A stretch of DNA of 64,000 nt from Picocystis sp. L7 (taxonomy: Eukaryota; Chlorophyta; Picocystophyceae; Picocystales; Picocystaceae): the NCBI GenBank assembly GCA_020975725.1, contig QXJR01000009.1, positions 1 to 64,000 of the forward strand. Direction: 5' to 3'. Below are positions 54,185 to 64,000 of the stretch, one piece after another (the stretch's first letter is position 1; the number at the start of each line of letters is the position of its first letter). The position numbers and the translations under genes were made by a program. The notes under the pieces are model-generated. The model was not told the origin of the DNA, made no database searches, and worked only from the letters and a program-made list of their open reading frames with translations.

Positions 54185-55134
54185 AATCCCAACTGCTTAC
54201 ACCGCTCGATCGCCTTTGTCGTTGGTTTTTTTCCTTTCCATTCAGCCTGGAACTTTTCTTGTTCGTCCGTGAGACGGTGCGACAACGCCGGCACAGCCGC
54301 TACCATCGACGGTCGCTCCATTTTCTGGGGGACGGCTTTCGCTTTACGCAGTTGACGCTGATCGTCGCGTTCCCGCGCTTCCTTTTCGCGCGCGTAGCGC
54401 TCCTCACAATACTCCAAAAGCTCCAACCACTCCTCCGTAGTTTCCAACGGCCGCTCATTTCCATCGAGCTTGTCCACCTCCAACTTCGCACGAAGTTGGT
54501 CACGGATTCCAATCCATACGCTACTGCGCAACTTCAATAACACCATCTCCTCACTCACATGGGGAATGAGTTTACCATCTCCCAAATTCACCTTCCTTTG
54601 TAGCTCCTCAAGGTGTAGTAGGAAGTGGCGGACCGTCATGTCCCGCTTTTGGTAAGCCCTCTCGAATTCTTTATATGCGGCCTCGGATGAAGGACGGATA
54701 CGGTGAAGCTGAACCAATAATGTTTTGAATGCTCCCAAATCTAGGGCGAGTGTCCCCTTCTCATAAAGAGAATCGAGGACGGCGCACTTGGGTCCTTGGA
54801 TCATGTCAAGGAGGTCCACCACGCACTCCGATTCCTCCAAATCCGGTTGGCGGGCCTTGCGCCTTCCAAACCACCTTGTAACACTACCCCACCAAGCCTC
54901 AAAAGCCTCGGACAACGCGTCTTCCCCCATGTTATGGGAGGAAAAGCCCTTGGGCCGCACGATCGTCTCCATGGGTCCACGAGGGATGGACGGCATCGTA
55001 ATGGCTTGAGTGGAAGTTCCATCTTGAACGGAAGAAGATGGATTACTTCTTAACTTCTCCAACTCTTCACCTTGTTGGATGAGTTGTACTTTCAATGCCT
55101 CCAACTCTTCTTTCAATTCTTCCATCCTTGTCAT
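54064..55134 (-). CDS. gag protein of the young element, 356 aa
   Basis: ATG at 55134. N-terminal coiled coil (MEELKEELEALKVQLIQQGEELEKL, given in part: residues about 4-28). Then a retrotransposon gag domain of the type with conserved Trp and the segment RPSSEAAYKEFERAYQKRDM. A CCHC zinc knuckle (CLSPDHVANNC core) and a basic Gly-rich end follow. It would form the particle and bind element RNA. The frame is open throughout. Confidence 0.9.
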   Translation of the reverse strand: MTRMEELKEELEALKVQLIQQGEELEKLRSNPSSSVQDGTSTQAITMPSIPRGPMETIVRPKGFSSHNMGEDALSEAFEAWWGSVTRWFGRRKARQPDLEESECVVDLLDMIQGPKCAVLDSLYEKGTLALDLGAFKTLLVQLHRIRPSSEAAYKEFERAYQKRDMTVRHFLLHLEELQRKVNLGDGKLIPHVSEEMVLLKLRSSVWIGIRDQLRAKLEVDKLDGNERPLETTEEWLELLEYCEERYAREKEARERDDQRQLRKAKAVPQKMERPSMVAAVPALSHRLTDEQEKFQAEWKGKKPTTKAIERCKQLGLCLIFRCLSPDHVANNCPNKGKSSDTGNGQAPGNGIPRRA

Positions 55135-55418
55135 TCTCTCTTTTTTTTCTACCAGTCAAATTCTATCTTTTGACACAGACCGTTCCAGAACAGGCTCTTT
55201 ATATCATTCGACGCGTCTTTTGACACACTTTCGAATGACACCTCAAACGTTCAATTTGAGCCAGTAGCGGCAAAGTTATGCCCCAATGAAATTTCCACGA
55301 AACCCTAGGTGACCGGACGTGACGCAACAACCACGGACGCGTCCGCAAAGCTTAAAACGCACGCGTACGTTCTCTCTTCGTGCGTGGTAGTCCTTTTTAC
55401 TGTTAGAGTCCTTTTTAC

Positions 55419-55642
55419 TGTTAGGAGGGAGGCTCCTTGCTCTTGAACTCCGTCGGTACGGAGGAAGTTGCCTCGGAGGTTGAGGAGGCGCTTGGGAGGC
55501 GGCTCTACCTTCGAGGTCAAGATCAACTTAATTACAAGGTGTGAGAGAGAGAGGTTAAGTACTCCTCTCCATAGGGGAGTAACTATCCATTGAAGGGGTT
55601 CAATGGGTGAGGAATCAAGGGGGGATGCCCAGGTTCCTAACA
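55419..55642 (-). repeat. Upstream LTR of the young element, 224 bp
   Basis: Upstream in the element's own reading direction. Directly inside it on the minus strand is a short duplication of GTAAAAAGGACTCTAACA-like sequence at the usual place of the primer-binding site. Confidence 0.95.
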
Positions 55643-56135
55643 TGGCGTAAACGCCAACGAAACAAGTAGGAATGATTTTGGACTGGTGTGGGAGGAGGAA
55701 GAGGCACACGTGATGGTGGGCTCGCGCGTTGCCAAAGGCATCATGCATAGGCACCAAGGCCATGCCTTCCCTTCTTCGTACATGCTCGAGCTTTCCCATG
55801 AGACAAAAGTGCTGCAATACTTCCTACGCTTCTTCCTCTATGAGTTGTTGCCAGATTGGGCCTGTGAAACCACCAGGCTTGGGCGCAGCAAACACAACAA
55901 AACAGGTGACACTTCCTTATCTTATGACCGAGAGTGCTTACCTAGTATGTTGTGGAGGGTGTTTCGGTGCTTTATGTTCGTGTTGTTGTACCCTGGTCAA
56001 AGCAGAAAGTCCTTCTCGCAGGTCATCAATGTGGACGAAGATCCACTGGCCTAAAGTTTTGCTTAAGTAAGTACCTCGGCAGGAGGGACTTCGATCGCAT
56101 CTTGGAATTTTTCGGAGATAGTGCGCCAAGGTAAA
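55643..56135 (+). pseudogene. Decayed piggyBac-like transposase fragment
   Basis: Frames on the plus strand carry YFLRFFLYELLPDWACETTR (about 55820-55880), like the FF..ELL..I..ETNRYA start of the piggyBac transposase domain, and KYLGRRDFDRILEFFGDSAP (about 56070-56130), like its MSRNRFEEILRFLHF block. They lie in the expected order but in different frames with stops, so the gene is dead or contains introns. Together with 47782-48237 it is probably one former gene interrupted by the young LTR element. Confidence 0.4.
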
Positions 56136-57456
56136 CGGCCGAGCGGGGGGCAAGAGAGGACCGTTCCACTCTCGACCTTTGTAGGACGAGAAAATCGGTC
56201 GTATACACTTGGACCCACGAAGGAGAGGTGGGACAAACTCGGATGCTTGGCGAAGAAACGACTCCTTGAGTGCTCCGACGGTGCTCGGACGCGGACGGCG
56301 CGAGGACGGCGCGTGGGTCGGGGGCCTTGAGTAGGACTTGTTCATTAAAAAAACCGGTGACACCTTTACATGGGTCATCAAGGTCATTCTCTGCGGCTAG
56401 TCTCCAGAAAGGTATAATTGGTTCTCTCACTTTAGTATACAATGTCTGACCTTGTACATGTACCGCCGAGGATGAAGAGCACACTTCTCCAGGGGGAGGG
56501 TGACCTAGGAAGGTGTAACAGTGCTAGTGGTATTCGTTGACTTCAATCGGACACCGTTATTGACAATTCGTTGATGTGACTTAGTTTTTCGGTCCATGTA
56601 TAAGACAGCGAAATGTCTTGGAAAGGAGCAAAGGCGATGGATATATTTTAATTTTTGTGCTCCATGGACATGCGAGAATGTTTTGATGCCGAGGACGAGA
56701 CTATCAACGGATCATGGGTGCAGACATCCGCTTGCGCATCATTACTAATTACATGGTTTTTGTGGGGGATTGAGGTTGAACGGGTTTGTCGAAGAAGCCT
56801 TGGCAAGTCGATTGAATTCTGCTCTCGATCGACGACGCGATTCCCACTCATGATAGCAAGAGTAGACACGCGGGGCACGAAGTCCGCGGGGGTGCAAAAT
56901 ACAGCACCCCGATATACTTACGTCGATAGGATAACCGAGGACAAAGAGATCAGCTTGCCACCGATGTTGTGTTTGCCCATCGATTCCCCAATGTAAAAGA
57001 AGAGCGAGGGTTTAGGGGTCGCCGTGACCTCTAGGCTTTGTTCGAAACCCTTTTATTCGGCCAGCTCGCCAGAGGGTGCGAAAGATCAAACAAAGGAGTA
57101 AGTAGTGGGTCATACCTATCAGCCTGTGTCGGCATTATTCCCTGGGCACAACTGTTGAACAACAACAAATCGAGCGTTTGGTACGATCGATGCGTATGCT
57201 GAATGTGCTGCTATTACCCACCCTTGACCGAGGAAAGAGGGTGATGTATCGCCTCCAAAAGCAGCATCCTTGCGCTTTGCGCTAAAGTGACCCGCTTTCG
57301 CGGAGTATCCGGTCCGCACGTACTTCTGCATCAAAAAAGGTCTCCCTTGGAAGCGGGCGCACGACTAACGGGCACAAGGGGACTTGGCTGGGCTGGCCGC
57401 AGACAGGGTTGTTGTCCAAAAGGAGATTTCCTTGAGATCCCTGTGGTGGATGCCTC
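56136..57456. other. No gene supported
   Basis: May contain further decayed piggyBac-like sequence, including a plus-strand frame at 56655-56996 (113 aa) of unclear origin. From about 57000 it is the 3' flank of the FMN reductase gene. No RNA gene or repeat recognised. Confidence 0.4.
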
Positions 57457-58131
57457 TCATGAGCTTGGTGCGTTCCTTGCTGAAGGCGTATTCAGAAACG
57501 GCTCTGAAGCACTCAAGAATGGCTGCACGTCACGTTGGTGTTTGGCCGCATTGGCCCACCATTGTAGCTGTCCCAGGGATCTCGTCCAGTACTTGTGCCA
57601 CTTTTCCATGGGGATGCCCTGGAGAAATGAACCATCGCTGGCGAGTACTTCTTGTGCTTTCGGGATGTGTATCATTGCCGACACCGGGAGGCACCCCAGT
57701 TCCGACAGAAAGGTCCTCGCACTTACAGCTGCTCGTGTGCCGCCCCACTGCCCGGCCGAATACGTGACAATGGCGCTTGGTTTGAAGGAGAACAACGAGC
57801 TGCCAAAGTGGTTCAGGAGGTTGGCCAATGCCGGGCTCATGCTGTGGTTGTATTCTGGCGTTACCATGATGTACCCGTCCGCTTCCTTGATTTTCGTCGC
57901 CAGTGCTTCTAATTCCAATGGAGCTGTTCCTGGAGCGTGGGCGAAATGCGGTTTGAACGTTGGGTATGTCGGGAACTCCATCGTGTCCACCAGTTCTCCG
58001 GCCAGGTTCTTTTGTTCTGACAGGTGCCGCATGAGCGCACAGGCGACGCGTTGTCCCAATCGTGCCGGACGTGGTGGTGCACTGTCGCGTACGCTGCCAA
58101 GGAAGACCAGTATGCGCAGGGGAGGCACCAT
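57457..58131 (-). CDS. NADPH-dependent FMN reductase / flavodoxin-fold quinone reductase, 224 aa
   Basis: I chose the ATG at 58131 (MVPPLRILVFLGSVR) because the family fold begins there. The frame extends 43 codons further upstream to 58260, and that extension could be a targeting peptide if used. The protein binds FMN and moves electrons from NADPH to flavin, quinones or azo-type compounds. GSVR (residues 12-15) is the phosphate-binding loop of FMN. TPEYNHSMSPALANLLNHFG (91-110) is the signature of the family, and YSAGQWGGTRA follows as the third flavin loop. The C-terminal 40 residues extend beyond the usual domain. It is intact and intronless, and probably cytosolic or organellar. Confidence 0.92.
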   Translation of the reverse strand: MVPPLRILVFLGSVRDSAPPRPARLGQRVACALMRHLSEQKNLAGELVDTMEFPTYPTFKPHFAHAPGTAPLELEALATKIKEADGYIMVTPEYNHSMSPALANLLNHFGSSLFSFKPSAIVTYSAGQWGGTRAAVSARTFLSELGCLPVSAMIHIPKAQEVLASDGSFLQGIPMEKWHKYWTRSLGQLQWWANAAKHQRDVQPFLSASEPFLNTPSARNAPSS

Positions 58132-60605
58132 GAAGCAGGACTTGTCGATCAGCAAATGTAAGGCACAGAGGCAGGTGAAGCGTGCACGGCTCTGCAGCTG
58201 TATCGCCGGCTTGCTCCGTTCAGGCCGAAAGGCAACGACGCGCCAGTGCCCTACAAGCACGTCGTGGAGCCGATACCTGCACCACCCCTTCTCCTGAGCC
58301 CAGCCTCGTGCCGGTCACGAAAGGGAAGACGTTCGCGGCGGAGCGTCGGTAGGTTCCCAGCACGTCGCTCGTGCAAGGACTTCGATGGCTGAACGCGGTG
58401 GCGATTTCAACGATTGGACGATTGTATGGGGCCAGACTGCTCCTTGGCGGTCTTGCAGGCCCCAACACGCACCAAGGACGACCAACGCAATGCACACGTT
58501 CAGGATCACCTCGGTTGGGTTTGCCTCCACCCCTCGGACCCGCACTGCAAGCTCTTCTTGTCGTGGCCGACACGCTCCCTCTCTTTGTGGTGGGCAAATT
58601 GTGCATCGGTTGTGACAAGTATGCACGGTCTCACTGGCTGGCAGGAAACCATGAGCCCCAGTATTACGATCGGGGAAAGTGCCCGGGCCGAACGCAACGG
58701 ATGGCAAATTCAGAGACTCGGTGGAATGGTCGTTCAGGTACAACGTAGGATCCGCAGCGACGGGAGCGACCGCCGATGGAGCACCTCGTCTTTGTCGTGA
58801 AGGGATGCGGATGTTCGACCACCTGAAAAATGCTTGTCCATCAAGATCGATGCGGAGCTCGATCGATGATTGCGTCCTAGGCACGGGTCCCTCTTGGATC
58901 CACATGCGAAGTGCCTGTTCCCGGGCACGATCGCTCTGTTTGACCCGTCCTCGAGCATCTGCTTGGATCCAGGGGAATGTGGTTGGACCGAGCCCATTCA
59001 TTGGCAAGGGGAGGTCCACCACCAGGCTGTCCCATTCACCCTCGCATGGATCTCCGTTCTTCCCGTCGGCAGAGGCAAAGGGGCATCCCACGCCCAGCGC
59101 AGCCTTCCCTTCGATGTGCCGGGATGAGAGGACACCAAGGGATCCATTTGTCTTGTCCATTCGAGCCCAATTGGAGGAGTTGCCCGTGCTCTGCGTTCCA
59201 CGTCTGCTCCCATCCAATTCGATGGTGGAGGTGGGCATGGAACGAGGGATGCACGACGTGCGTTGCTTTCCACGGAGGGATTTTCAATCACGCGGGCCGC
59301 GATCCGTTCACCTCCCATGGTTCGTGTACTGTTGAGCAAGGCCATCCACTCCCTGTTGTCCTCTTTCTGAGTTCTCGCCGCATGACCTGGGACGGCGTCG
59401 ATAGGACGACGCCGGATCGCGGTTCGGCTTGGTCCATGGAGCACGCGTTCTTTGCTCATGTACATCCCGTTCGAGGTGGCCGCGTGCGTGAGAAGATTGT
59501 CCATCGATCAGCCTTGCTGTGGCGTCGGCGAGTACCACCCTTCAAACGATCTGTCGATCCATCGTCTCGTCAACAGTGCGCGTGTTGGACGGCCGATGGC
59601 GCCAACACGCACCTTCCAAAAGCACGTCGTGTGGGTTCGAGACGCTTCGACGTGCACATCTCCGCCTGCTCTTCCGTTCGGGACGAAGGTTGCACGGACG
59701 CGCGTGCAACGGCAGGTGCGACCGCTCCCGTTCCTTCGTGACGTGCGCGAATCGAATGCACGAAAGACACGTGTTCGAGGAACGACGAAGCTCGAATCGT
59801 GGAGCTGGAACACGACACGTGCGGCTGGAATGCATGGGAAGGAGAGTCGCGCACCAACGTCCTGCGCGGGCAAGGACGAAGGGTCGAAGAAAGGGAGGAT
59901 TCACCACGATTGGTCGTCGTCGATGGAGAGCGCTGCCGTCCTGGAAGGAACAAGCAAGCCGACCTATACGCAAGCAAGAGAGGGATGGTGTGTCCCTGAT
60001 CCGCCTATCCTCCTGGACGCCAGGCAAGTTGGTCCTGGATGAAACCACGCCCAATGGCACCGAGCAATCCACTGGTGCCAACCCAGAACCAAAAATCCTG
60101 CTTGTATCCCGCGCAGATGGCTCGGAAAGAACGTGGAGGTCTGGAATTCGCTCCTCGGATCTGAATCGACGAAAGCCTTTTCTTCCAGGTGGATCGTACA
60201 GAACTCTGGGGAGCTCGACAACGACCGTGTGCCCGGGGATGGTCACGTAATGGCATCGTTCGTCCACCGCCACGCTCCTATAGGCAAGAACGGGCGTCTT
60301 CTGAATCTCTGGACCATTTCCTCTGCATTGCTCGACGATCTTCAAACTCGCGATCGTGCTAGCTGCACATGCATCACCAGTGCAGTTGTCCTTTGACTCC
60401 GACCACGCTCGAGATGAGTTGGCGCTCTGGGATGTGGGATCCTAGGCAGAACAGCGGGAGGTGCAGGTTGGGAATTCCAAGCACAGCGTCGGGAAGATGA
60501 TCGGTACGATTTCCAGAGGGAGCAGAAACGCACATCGTACGTGCGGCGAAGGGTCGACCCCATTCGAAACCGGTACATTCAATGTTCTGGGGAAGCAATG
60601 GAGAG
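58132..60605 (-). other. Unresolved host region, possible multi-exon gene on the minus strand
   Basis: Open stretches on the minus strand have better composition than those on the plus strand: 59542-60345 (267 codons, with IVEQCRGNGPEIQKTPVLAY and VAVDERCHYVTIPGHTVVVE), a frame with FWFWVGTSGLLGAIGRGF near 60080 that could be a membrane segment, 58998-59504, and 58315-59238 with VILNVCIALVVLGACW near 58480, also membrane-like. The order could be exons of one membrane protein, faintly like the GIDE/MUL1-type E3 layout, but I cannot place splice sites. Treat this as a pointer only. Confidence 0.25.
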
Positions 60606-61202
60606 CTATGGCAGGTGCCTGCTGATGAAATGCTCACCAAGGATGTTCTTGTGGCTCAACATCTTCACCGGGCAGACTCGCTTGATGTGCGTAATTTTAC
60701 CACTGTCGTTCACCGTCAATTCGTCCGTGAATCCGAAACCAAGACCAGTCCAGGAGAACAGGGAGTGCAACCACACGTTGGGCATGAACCAGGGGCGCTG
60801 GCATGCGTACTTGATGCGAAACGTGGCATCTACAGGTTCGCTCATCTCTACGGAAGATTTCGGAGAGTAGACCTCGCCGGACGACAGCACCACACGTGCA
60901 CCCTTTCTCGAATCGTGAATGTAATAGGGAGGGTACTTGACCAGCTGCTGTCTCGCTTTGACGATGTACTTGTGTACATCCGCCTTTCCACTGAGCTTCC
61001 CGTCCTGGACGGGTTGGGTGTCTGCGGCATGGTTGTACACTTCGATCTCCACGTCGTCGTCGAGCAGCTCTTCGATTTCTTCCAGGAGGCCGTTGTCACC
61101 TTCGTGTTCACCGATGTAGTGTCCGAATTTCTCGGCCACCTTGACCTTTTCCTGCAGCCACTCGGGGAGGGACGCGATCTCTCCGTATTTCTTGCGCGGC
61201 AT
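60606..61202 (-). CDS. NTF2/SnoaL-like protein, 198 aa
   Basis: ATG at 61202 (MPRKKYGEIASLPEWLQEKV). The arrangement fits the NTF2/SnoaL alpha+beta barrel: an N-terminal helix (EKFGHYIGEHEGDNGLLEEI), a turn to an acidic segment (LLDDDVEIEVYNHAA), then GKADVHKYIVKARQQL followed by several beta-like stretches ending with FTDELTVNDSGKITHIKRV. No catalytic set can be named. It is probably a small cytosolic ligand-binding or enzyme-like protein. The neighbour at 62145 is divergent, with about 940 bp between the two starts. The coding frame is intact and intronless. Family assignment is by fold pattern, so moderate. Confidence 0.65.
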   Translation of the reverse strand: MPRKKYGEIASLPEWLQEKVKVAEKFGHYIGEHEGDNGLLEEIEELLDDDVEIEVYNHAADTQPVQDGKLSGKADVHKYIVKARQQLVKYPPYYIHDSRKGARVVLSSGEVYSPKSSVEMSEPVDATFRIKYACQRPWFMPNVWLHSLFSWTGLGFGFTDELTVNDSGKITHIKRVCPVKMLSHKNILGEHFISRHLP

Positions 61203-62144
61203 GTTGATCCGTGCCTATCGCCGTTCGCACCCTTTCGCCGGTGTACCTGGTTGCCGAACCACGGAATCGATTCCTCTTTCTTCTGCGCCGGATCTCTCGC
61301 GAGGCGTGCACGTTGTTGCGTTCGCTATCGCGGGTGGTTGTGGGCGCTCGTCGGGCGGTGTGGTGTGGTGGATGGGTTCGACCGACGGTTCGTAGATGGG
61401 GGAGGAAAGAAAGGCGAAGGCCGGGGACACAAAGGGATCTTTCGTCCGTGGGAGTTTCGGGTGGGATGGTGGAACCTGGGAGTGGATGGCATCCAAGTGG
61501 CGTGAGGTACACAGGCGTGGTTCGGTGTGTGGGTTCCTTCCTCGAGGGGGTTGGGTTCGGAAGGACGGTCAGGTAGGTTCGAATCTCCCTGTCCATCCCT
61601 CGAGAAGGATGGAATATTCCCATCCCCATTCCGGTTCGTTTGGTACCGGAGAGCATCTCGGCGGGGGATTCCTTCCGAGGGGATCCACCACGTGTACACG
61701 TCGAGGAATATTCCTTTCCACCCTGCGTTCCCATTGGTGGAGGGTCCCCCGATGTACGACCCCCCCGGGGCGTCGGTTGGGGGAAAACCACCTCGTGATC
61801 GGTTCTGACCCCTTTTCCACCCTCGATCGGGTCCCGTATCCTTCCACCGTTGAAGGAGGATCTTCCTTTCCCTTTCCCATCGTTCGCCCTTCCCCACCGG
61901 TCATCCCGTGTGGCGTTTCCATCGCCCCCATTGGGATGGAAAGAAACACGACCAGAAGAAGGAACGGGGTGGGGTGTCGATTGAGATCCGACCCTTCCCC
62001 TTCCACCCTCCCCGAATGGGGTTGGGTCGATGGACCTGCATGGCGTTTGGGACCCCACATGGGAGAATCTCAATCGACACATAATCGAAGGGCGGCGCAG
62101 CCTCGCCGCACCTGCAACTCAAGAACAGGACGGTCCTTGGCAGG
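61203..62144. promoter_or_regulatory. Shared upstream region of two divergent host genes
   Basis: About 940 bp between the NTF2-like gene (minus) and the Na/phosphate cotransporter (plus). G+C-rich, with several short inverted or repeated motifs (for example GGGATGGTGGAACC and GGATGGAATATTCCCATCC, the latter a near-perfect palindrome near 61604). No distinct TATA box. Long open frames here are on both strands and look like chance. Confidence 0.4.
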
Positions 62145-64000
62145 ATGAACGGACGCAAGGAAGATCGTCAGGACGAAGACGAAGAAGCGCCACCCGCCCC
62201 TCCAGGTAATGCCAAGGAAGACAGCAAGACCAAGAATGATGGCCAGGAAAACACCGAAACGGGTTCACTCGATGTCGAAAGCAACGGGAAGGAACAGTCC
62301 CTCTCCACGACCGGAAAGATGAAGAGCTTCATGAAGAGCTTTCGAAAGGGAGGAAAACACAACACGGAAGCCGCACCGTTCTCTTTGATCTCCACCAAAT
62401 CCATCAAGAAACTATGGACGGTCAAGGTCGACCTGGAAACCGAAGATGACAAGCAGCGTATTGAAGAATGGCTCAGAGTGACAGAATACAACCCATCTCC
62501 CAAGTTCCGATCCTATTTCATCGGGTTCTTCTCGTTCGGGACCATAAAATCCGACGGCCATGTGCCCACCAAAGAAGACACCCCGGCGTACAGGAGGCTG
62601 TACTGGCTCTCGGGGGTGAACTGGATCAAGTGGTTCTGCATCCCGTTCCTCGTGTTGCTGCTGTGGTGTTTCCTCTTCTTCCTGGACGTGCTTTCCACCG
62701 GGTTCCGCCTGGTGGCGGGACGAGCGTCGGGAGAGCTGCTGGGCAGCGATCTGAACCCCATTGGCCTGTGCGGCATTGGTATCCTGGCCACCGTTCTGGT
62801 GCAGTCCAGCTCCACAAGTACCTCCATCGCCGTTGCCATGGTGGGGGCCGATGCCATCGGGGTGGACAGTGCGGTGTACATCATCATGGGGTCCAACATC
62901 GGGACGAGCGTCACCAACACCATTGTGGCCGTTGGAAACATCCAGAACGACGACGATTTTCGTCGTGCCTTTCAAGGATCCACCGTGCACGACATTTTCA
63001 ACTACCTGTGCGTCATCATTTTTCTTCCTTTGCAGTGGGCCACGAAGTTCCTGACCAAGTTGACGTTTGAGATGTCTAAGGATGTCAGTGAATGCGAAGG
63101 GAGCTGCGAAGACTGGGAGGGCCCCATCAAGAAGCTGGTGGGTCCGTCCTCGGCAAAGCTGGCCTCCTGGGACAGCAGCGTGGCTCGCGCGATCTCGTTG
63201 GGCGTGTGCGACGGTCAGTGCGAGGATGACTGCACACAGGATGAACTCTCTGCAGTGAGGAGCAGGTTTGGAATCTCTAACAGTGACCTTCCTGGATGCC
63301 TCAACATGCCTCAATACTCCTTTGATGCGCAAACCTGGTACGGCTGTCCCCCTTTGGAAGGATTTGATGAGACGGTTGCCGAAAACTGGTGCAGTGCTGC
63401 TGTGAATTACACCGATTTCATCACTGCTGATGTGGACGCAAGTGCAGCACTTGGGTCCTGCAATAGCGTCACGTCTTTCCCTGTCACGGGTGCCGATGAT
63501 GTGAACTTGCCTTGTACACTGTGTCAGGACATGACGTTTGGTCTTTGCGACAAGCCAATTCTCAAAGGTGGTGCTTTCTATGATGCCGGTTTTTCGGATG
63601 AGCTGGCAGGTGGGCTTTGCCTGGCCATTAGCATTGTTGGACTCTGCTTCTGTCTATATCTCTTTGTGAAGACAATGCAATACTTGCTAAAGGGAAATGC
63701 AGCCAAATGGTTGCGATGGGCACTTAACCTCAATGGGTACGTGTGTATGGCAGTGGGCGCAGGCCTCACCGTCCTTGTGCAGTCTTCTACCATCACCACC
63801 TGTACCCTTGTACCCTTGGTTGCTGTGGGCCTGGTTTCGCTGGAACAGATGTACCCCATCAGCTTGGGTGCAAACCTGGGCACGACAGTCACGGGGATTC
63901 TTGCGGCTTCCGTGGCAAGCTCCAACCCTCAAGCCGCCCTGCAGTTGGCGCTTTGCCACCTTTTCTTCAACATCTTTGGGGCCTGCATCTGGTATCCACT
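62145..64000 (+). CDS. Type II Na/phosphate cotransporter (SLC34/NaPi-II family), 5' part
   Basis: ATG at 62145; the frame stays open to the window edge (618 codons), so the gene is partial. It imports phosphate with Na+ across the plasma membrane. A hydrophilic N-terminal tail (about 120 residues, Glu/Lys-rich) precedes the first membrane helix (FCIPFLVLLLWCFLFFLDVL). The inverted-repeat signature of SLC34 is visible twice: VLVQSSSTSTSIAVAMV (QSSS near residue 220) with GSNIGTSVTNTIVA, and VLVQSSTITTCTLVPLV (near 546) with GANLGTTVTGILAA. These segments form the substrate and sodium site. Between them lies a large Cys-rich loop (Cys-x-Gly-x-Cys type pairs), expected outside the cell. No intron is seen. 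Shared promoter region with the minus-strand NTF2-like gene. Confidence 0.96.
   Translation, partial: MNGRKEDRQDEDEEAPPAPPGNAKEDSKTKNDGQENTETGSLDVESNGKEQSLSTTGKMKSFMKSFRKGGKHNTEAAPFSLISTKSIKKLWTVKVDLETEDDKQRIEEWLRVTEYNPSPKFRSYFIGFFSFGTIKSDGHVPTKEDTPAYRRLYWLSGVNWIKWFCIPFLVLLLWCFLFFLDVLSTGFRLVAGRASGELLGSDLNPIGLCGIGILATVLVQSSSTSTSIAVAMVGADAIGVDSAVYIIMGSNIGTSVTNTIVAVGNIQNDDDFRRAFQGSTVHDIFNYLCVIIFLPLQWATKFLTKLTFEMSKDVSECEGSCEDWEGPIKKLVGPSSAKLASWDSSVARAISLGVCDGQCEDDCTQDELSAVRSRFGISNSDLPGCLNMPQYSFDAQTWYGCPPLEGFDETVAENWCSAAVNYTDFITADVDASAALGSCNSVTSFPVTGADDVNLPCTLCQDMTFGLCDKPILKGGAFYDAGFSDELAGGLCLAISIVGLCFCLYLFVKTMQYLLKGNAAKWLRWALNLNGYVCMAVGAGLTVLVQSSTITTCTLVPLVAVGLVSLEQMYPISLGANLGTTVTGILAASVASSNPQAALQLALCHLFFNIFGACIWYP

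Larger units (their letters stand above)
48238..55642 (-). mobile_element. Young Ty3-type LTR retroelement with pol-embedded DNA methyltransferase domain, 7.4 kb
   Basis: LTRs of 224 bp at 48238-48461 and 55419-55642 that I read as identical, each TGTTAGGA...TCCTAACA, with a perfect 5-bp TGGCG duplication on both sides (48233-48237 and 55643-55647). A purine-rich tract (GGGGCTGGGGAG on the minus strand) precedes the downstream LTR. Gag and pol are two long overlapping frames. The element looks whole and the insertion is very recent. It differs in LTR, gag and pol sequence from the 522-bp-LTR family, yet has the same domain order, including the methyltransferase domain between RNase H and integrase. 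Confidence 0.96.

Noticed and set aside
58679-60250. Plus-strand frames of 218-254 aa
   Set aside because: Arg/Ser/His-rich composition of antisense type, no motif, mutually overlapping; the minus strand looks better.
61560-61630. Possible tRNA B-box (GGTTCGAATCT)
   Set aside because: The surrounding sequence does not fold into a T arm with an acceptor stem, and no A box fits upstream.
62412-63332. Minus-strand 306-aa frame
   Set aside because: Shadow of the Na/phosphate cotransporter gene, whose own frame is open to the window edge.

Overview
The window reads as nuclear DNA of an intron-poor eukaryote, most likely a protist or alga. Three clear host genes are uninterrupted: a very-long-chain 3-hydroxyacyl-CoA dehydratase, an NADPH-dependent FMN reductase and a type II Na/phosphate cotransporter. 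The mobile DNA is eukaryotic throughout: Ty3-type LTR elements, Mutator-like, PIF/Harbinger and piggyBac-like. I cannot name the species. No rRNA, tRNA, CRISPR array or bacterial operon was seen.

Layout. 1-352 is a 32-33 bp minisatellite. 1138-9150 holds three large same-strand genes of unrecognised family (1314, 256 and about 725 aa). From inside the 3' end of the third gene, a unit of about 4.3 kb is present three times in tandem (9106-22075) with almost no sequence difference. Each unit carries a 201-bp triple repeat, a SET-domain-like gene on the minus strand, another block of the 32-33 bp minisatellite and a CpG-rich segment. The array abuts a truncated Ty3-type fossil (22076-26315, minus). 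Then come LTR-like debris, a Mutator-like element with 623-bp inverted repeats (26938-30649), the dehydratase gene (32209-32916, minus), a PIF/Harbinger element (33312-36446), LTR-like debris, a complete LTR element with 522-bp LTRs (38801-46186), and a very young LTR element with apparently identical 224-bp LTRs (48238-55642, minus). The last one sits inside what looks like a decayed piggyBac-like gene. 57457-64000 is host DNA: FMN reductase (minus), an unresolved stretch, an NTF2/SnoaL-like protein (minus) and the divergently transcribed Na/phosphate cotransporter, which runs off the window.

Main point. All three Ty3-type elements carry a cytosine-5 DNA methyltransferase-like domain inside pol, between RNase H and integrase. 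They belong to two clearly different LTR families, so the arrangement is not one isolated insertion. The two longer ones also end in a chromodomain-like segment and a second small Tudor-like module. Writer and putative reader modules thus travel in one element, beside an amplified SET-like gene. Retroelement capture of DNA methyltransferases has been reported in a few algal or protist lineages, as I recall. The placement here and its sharing by two families deserve checking.
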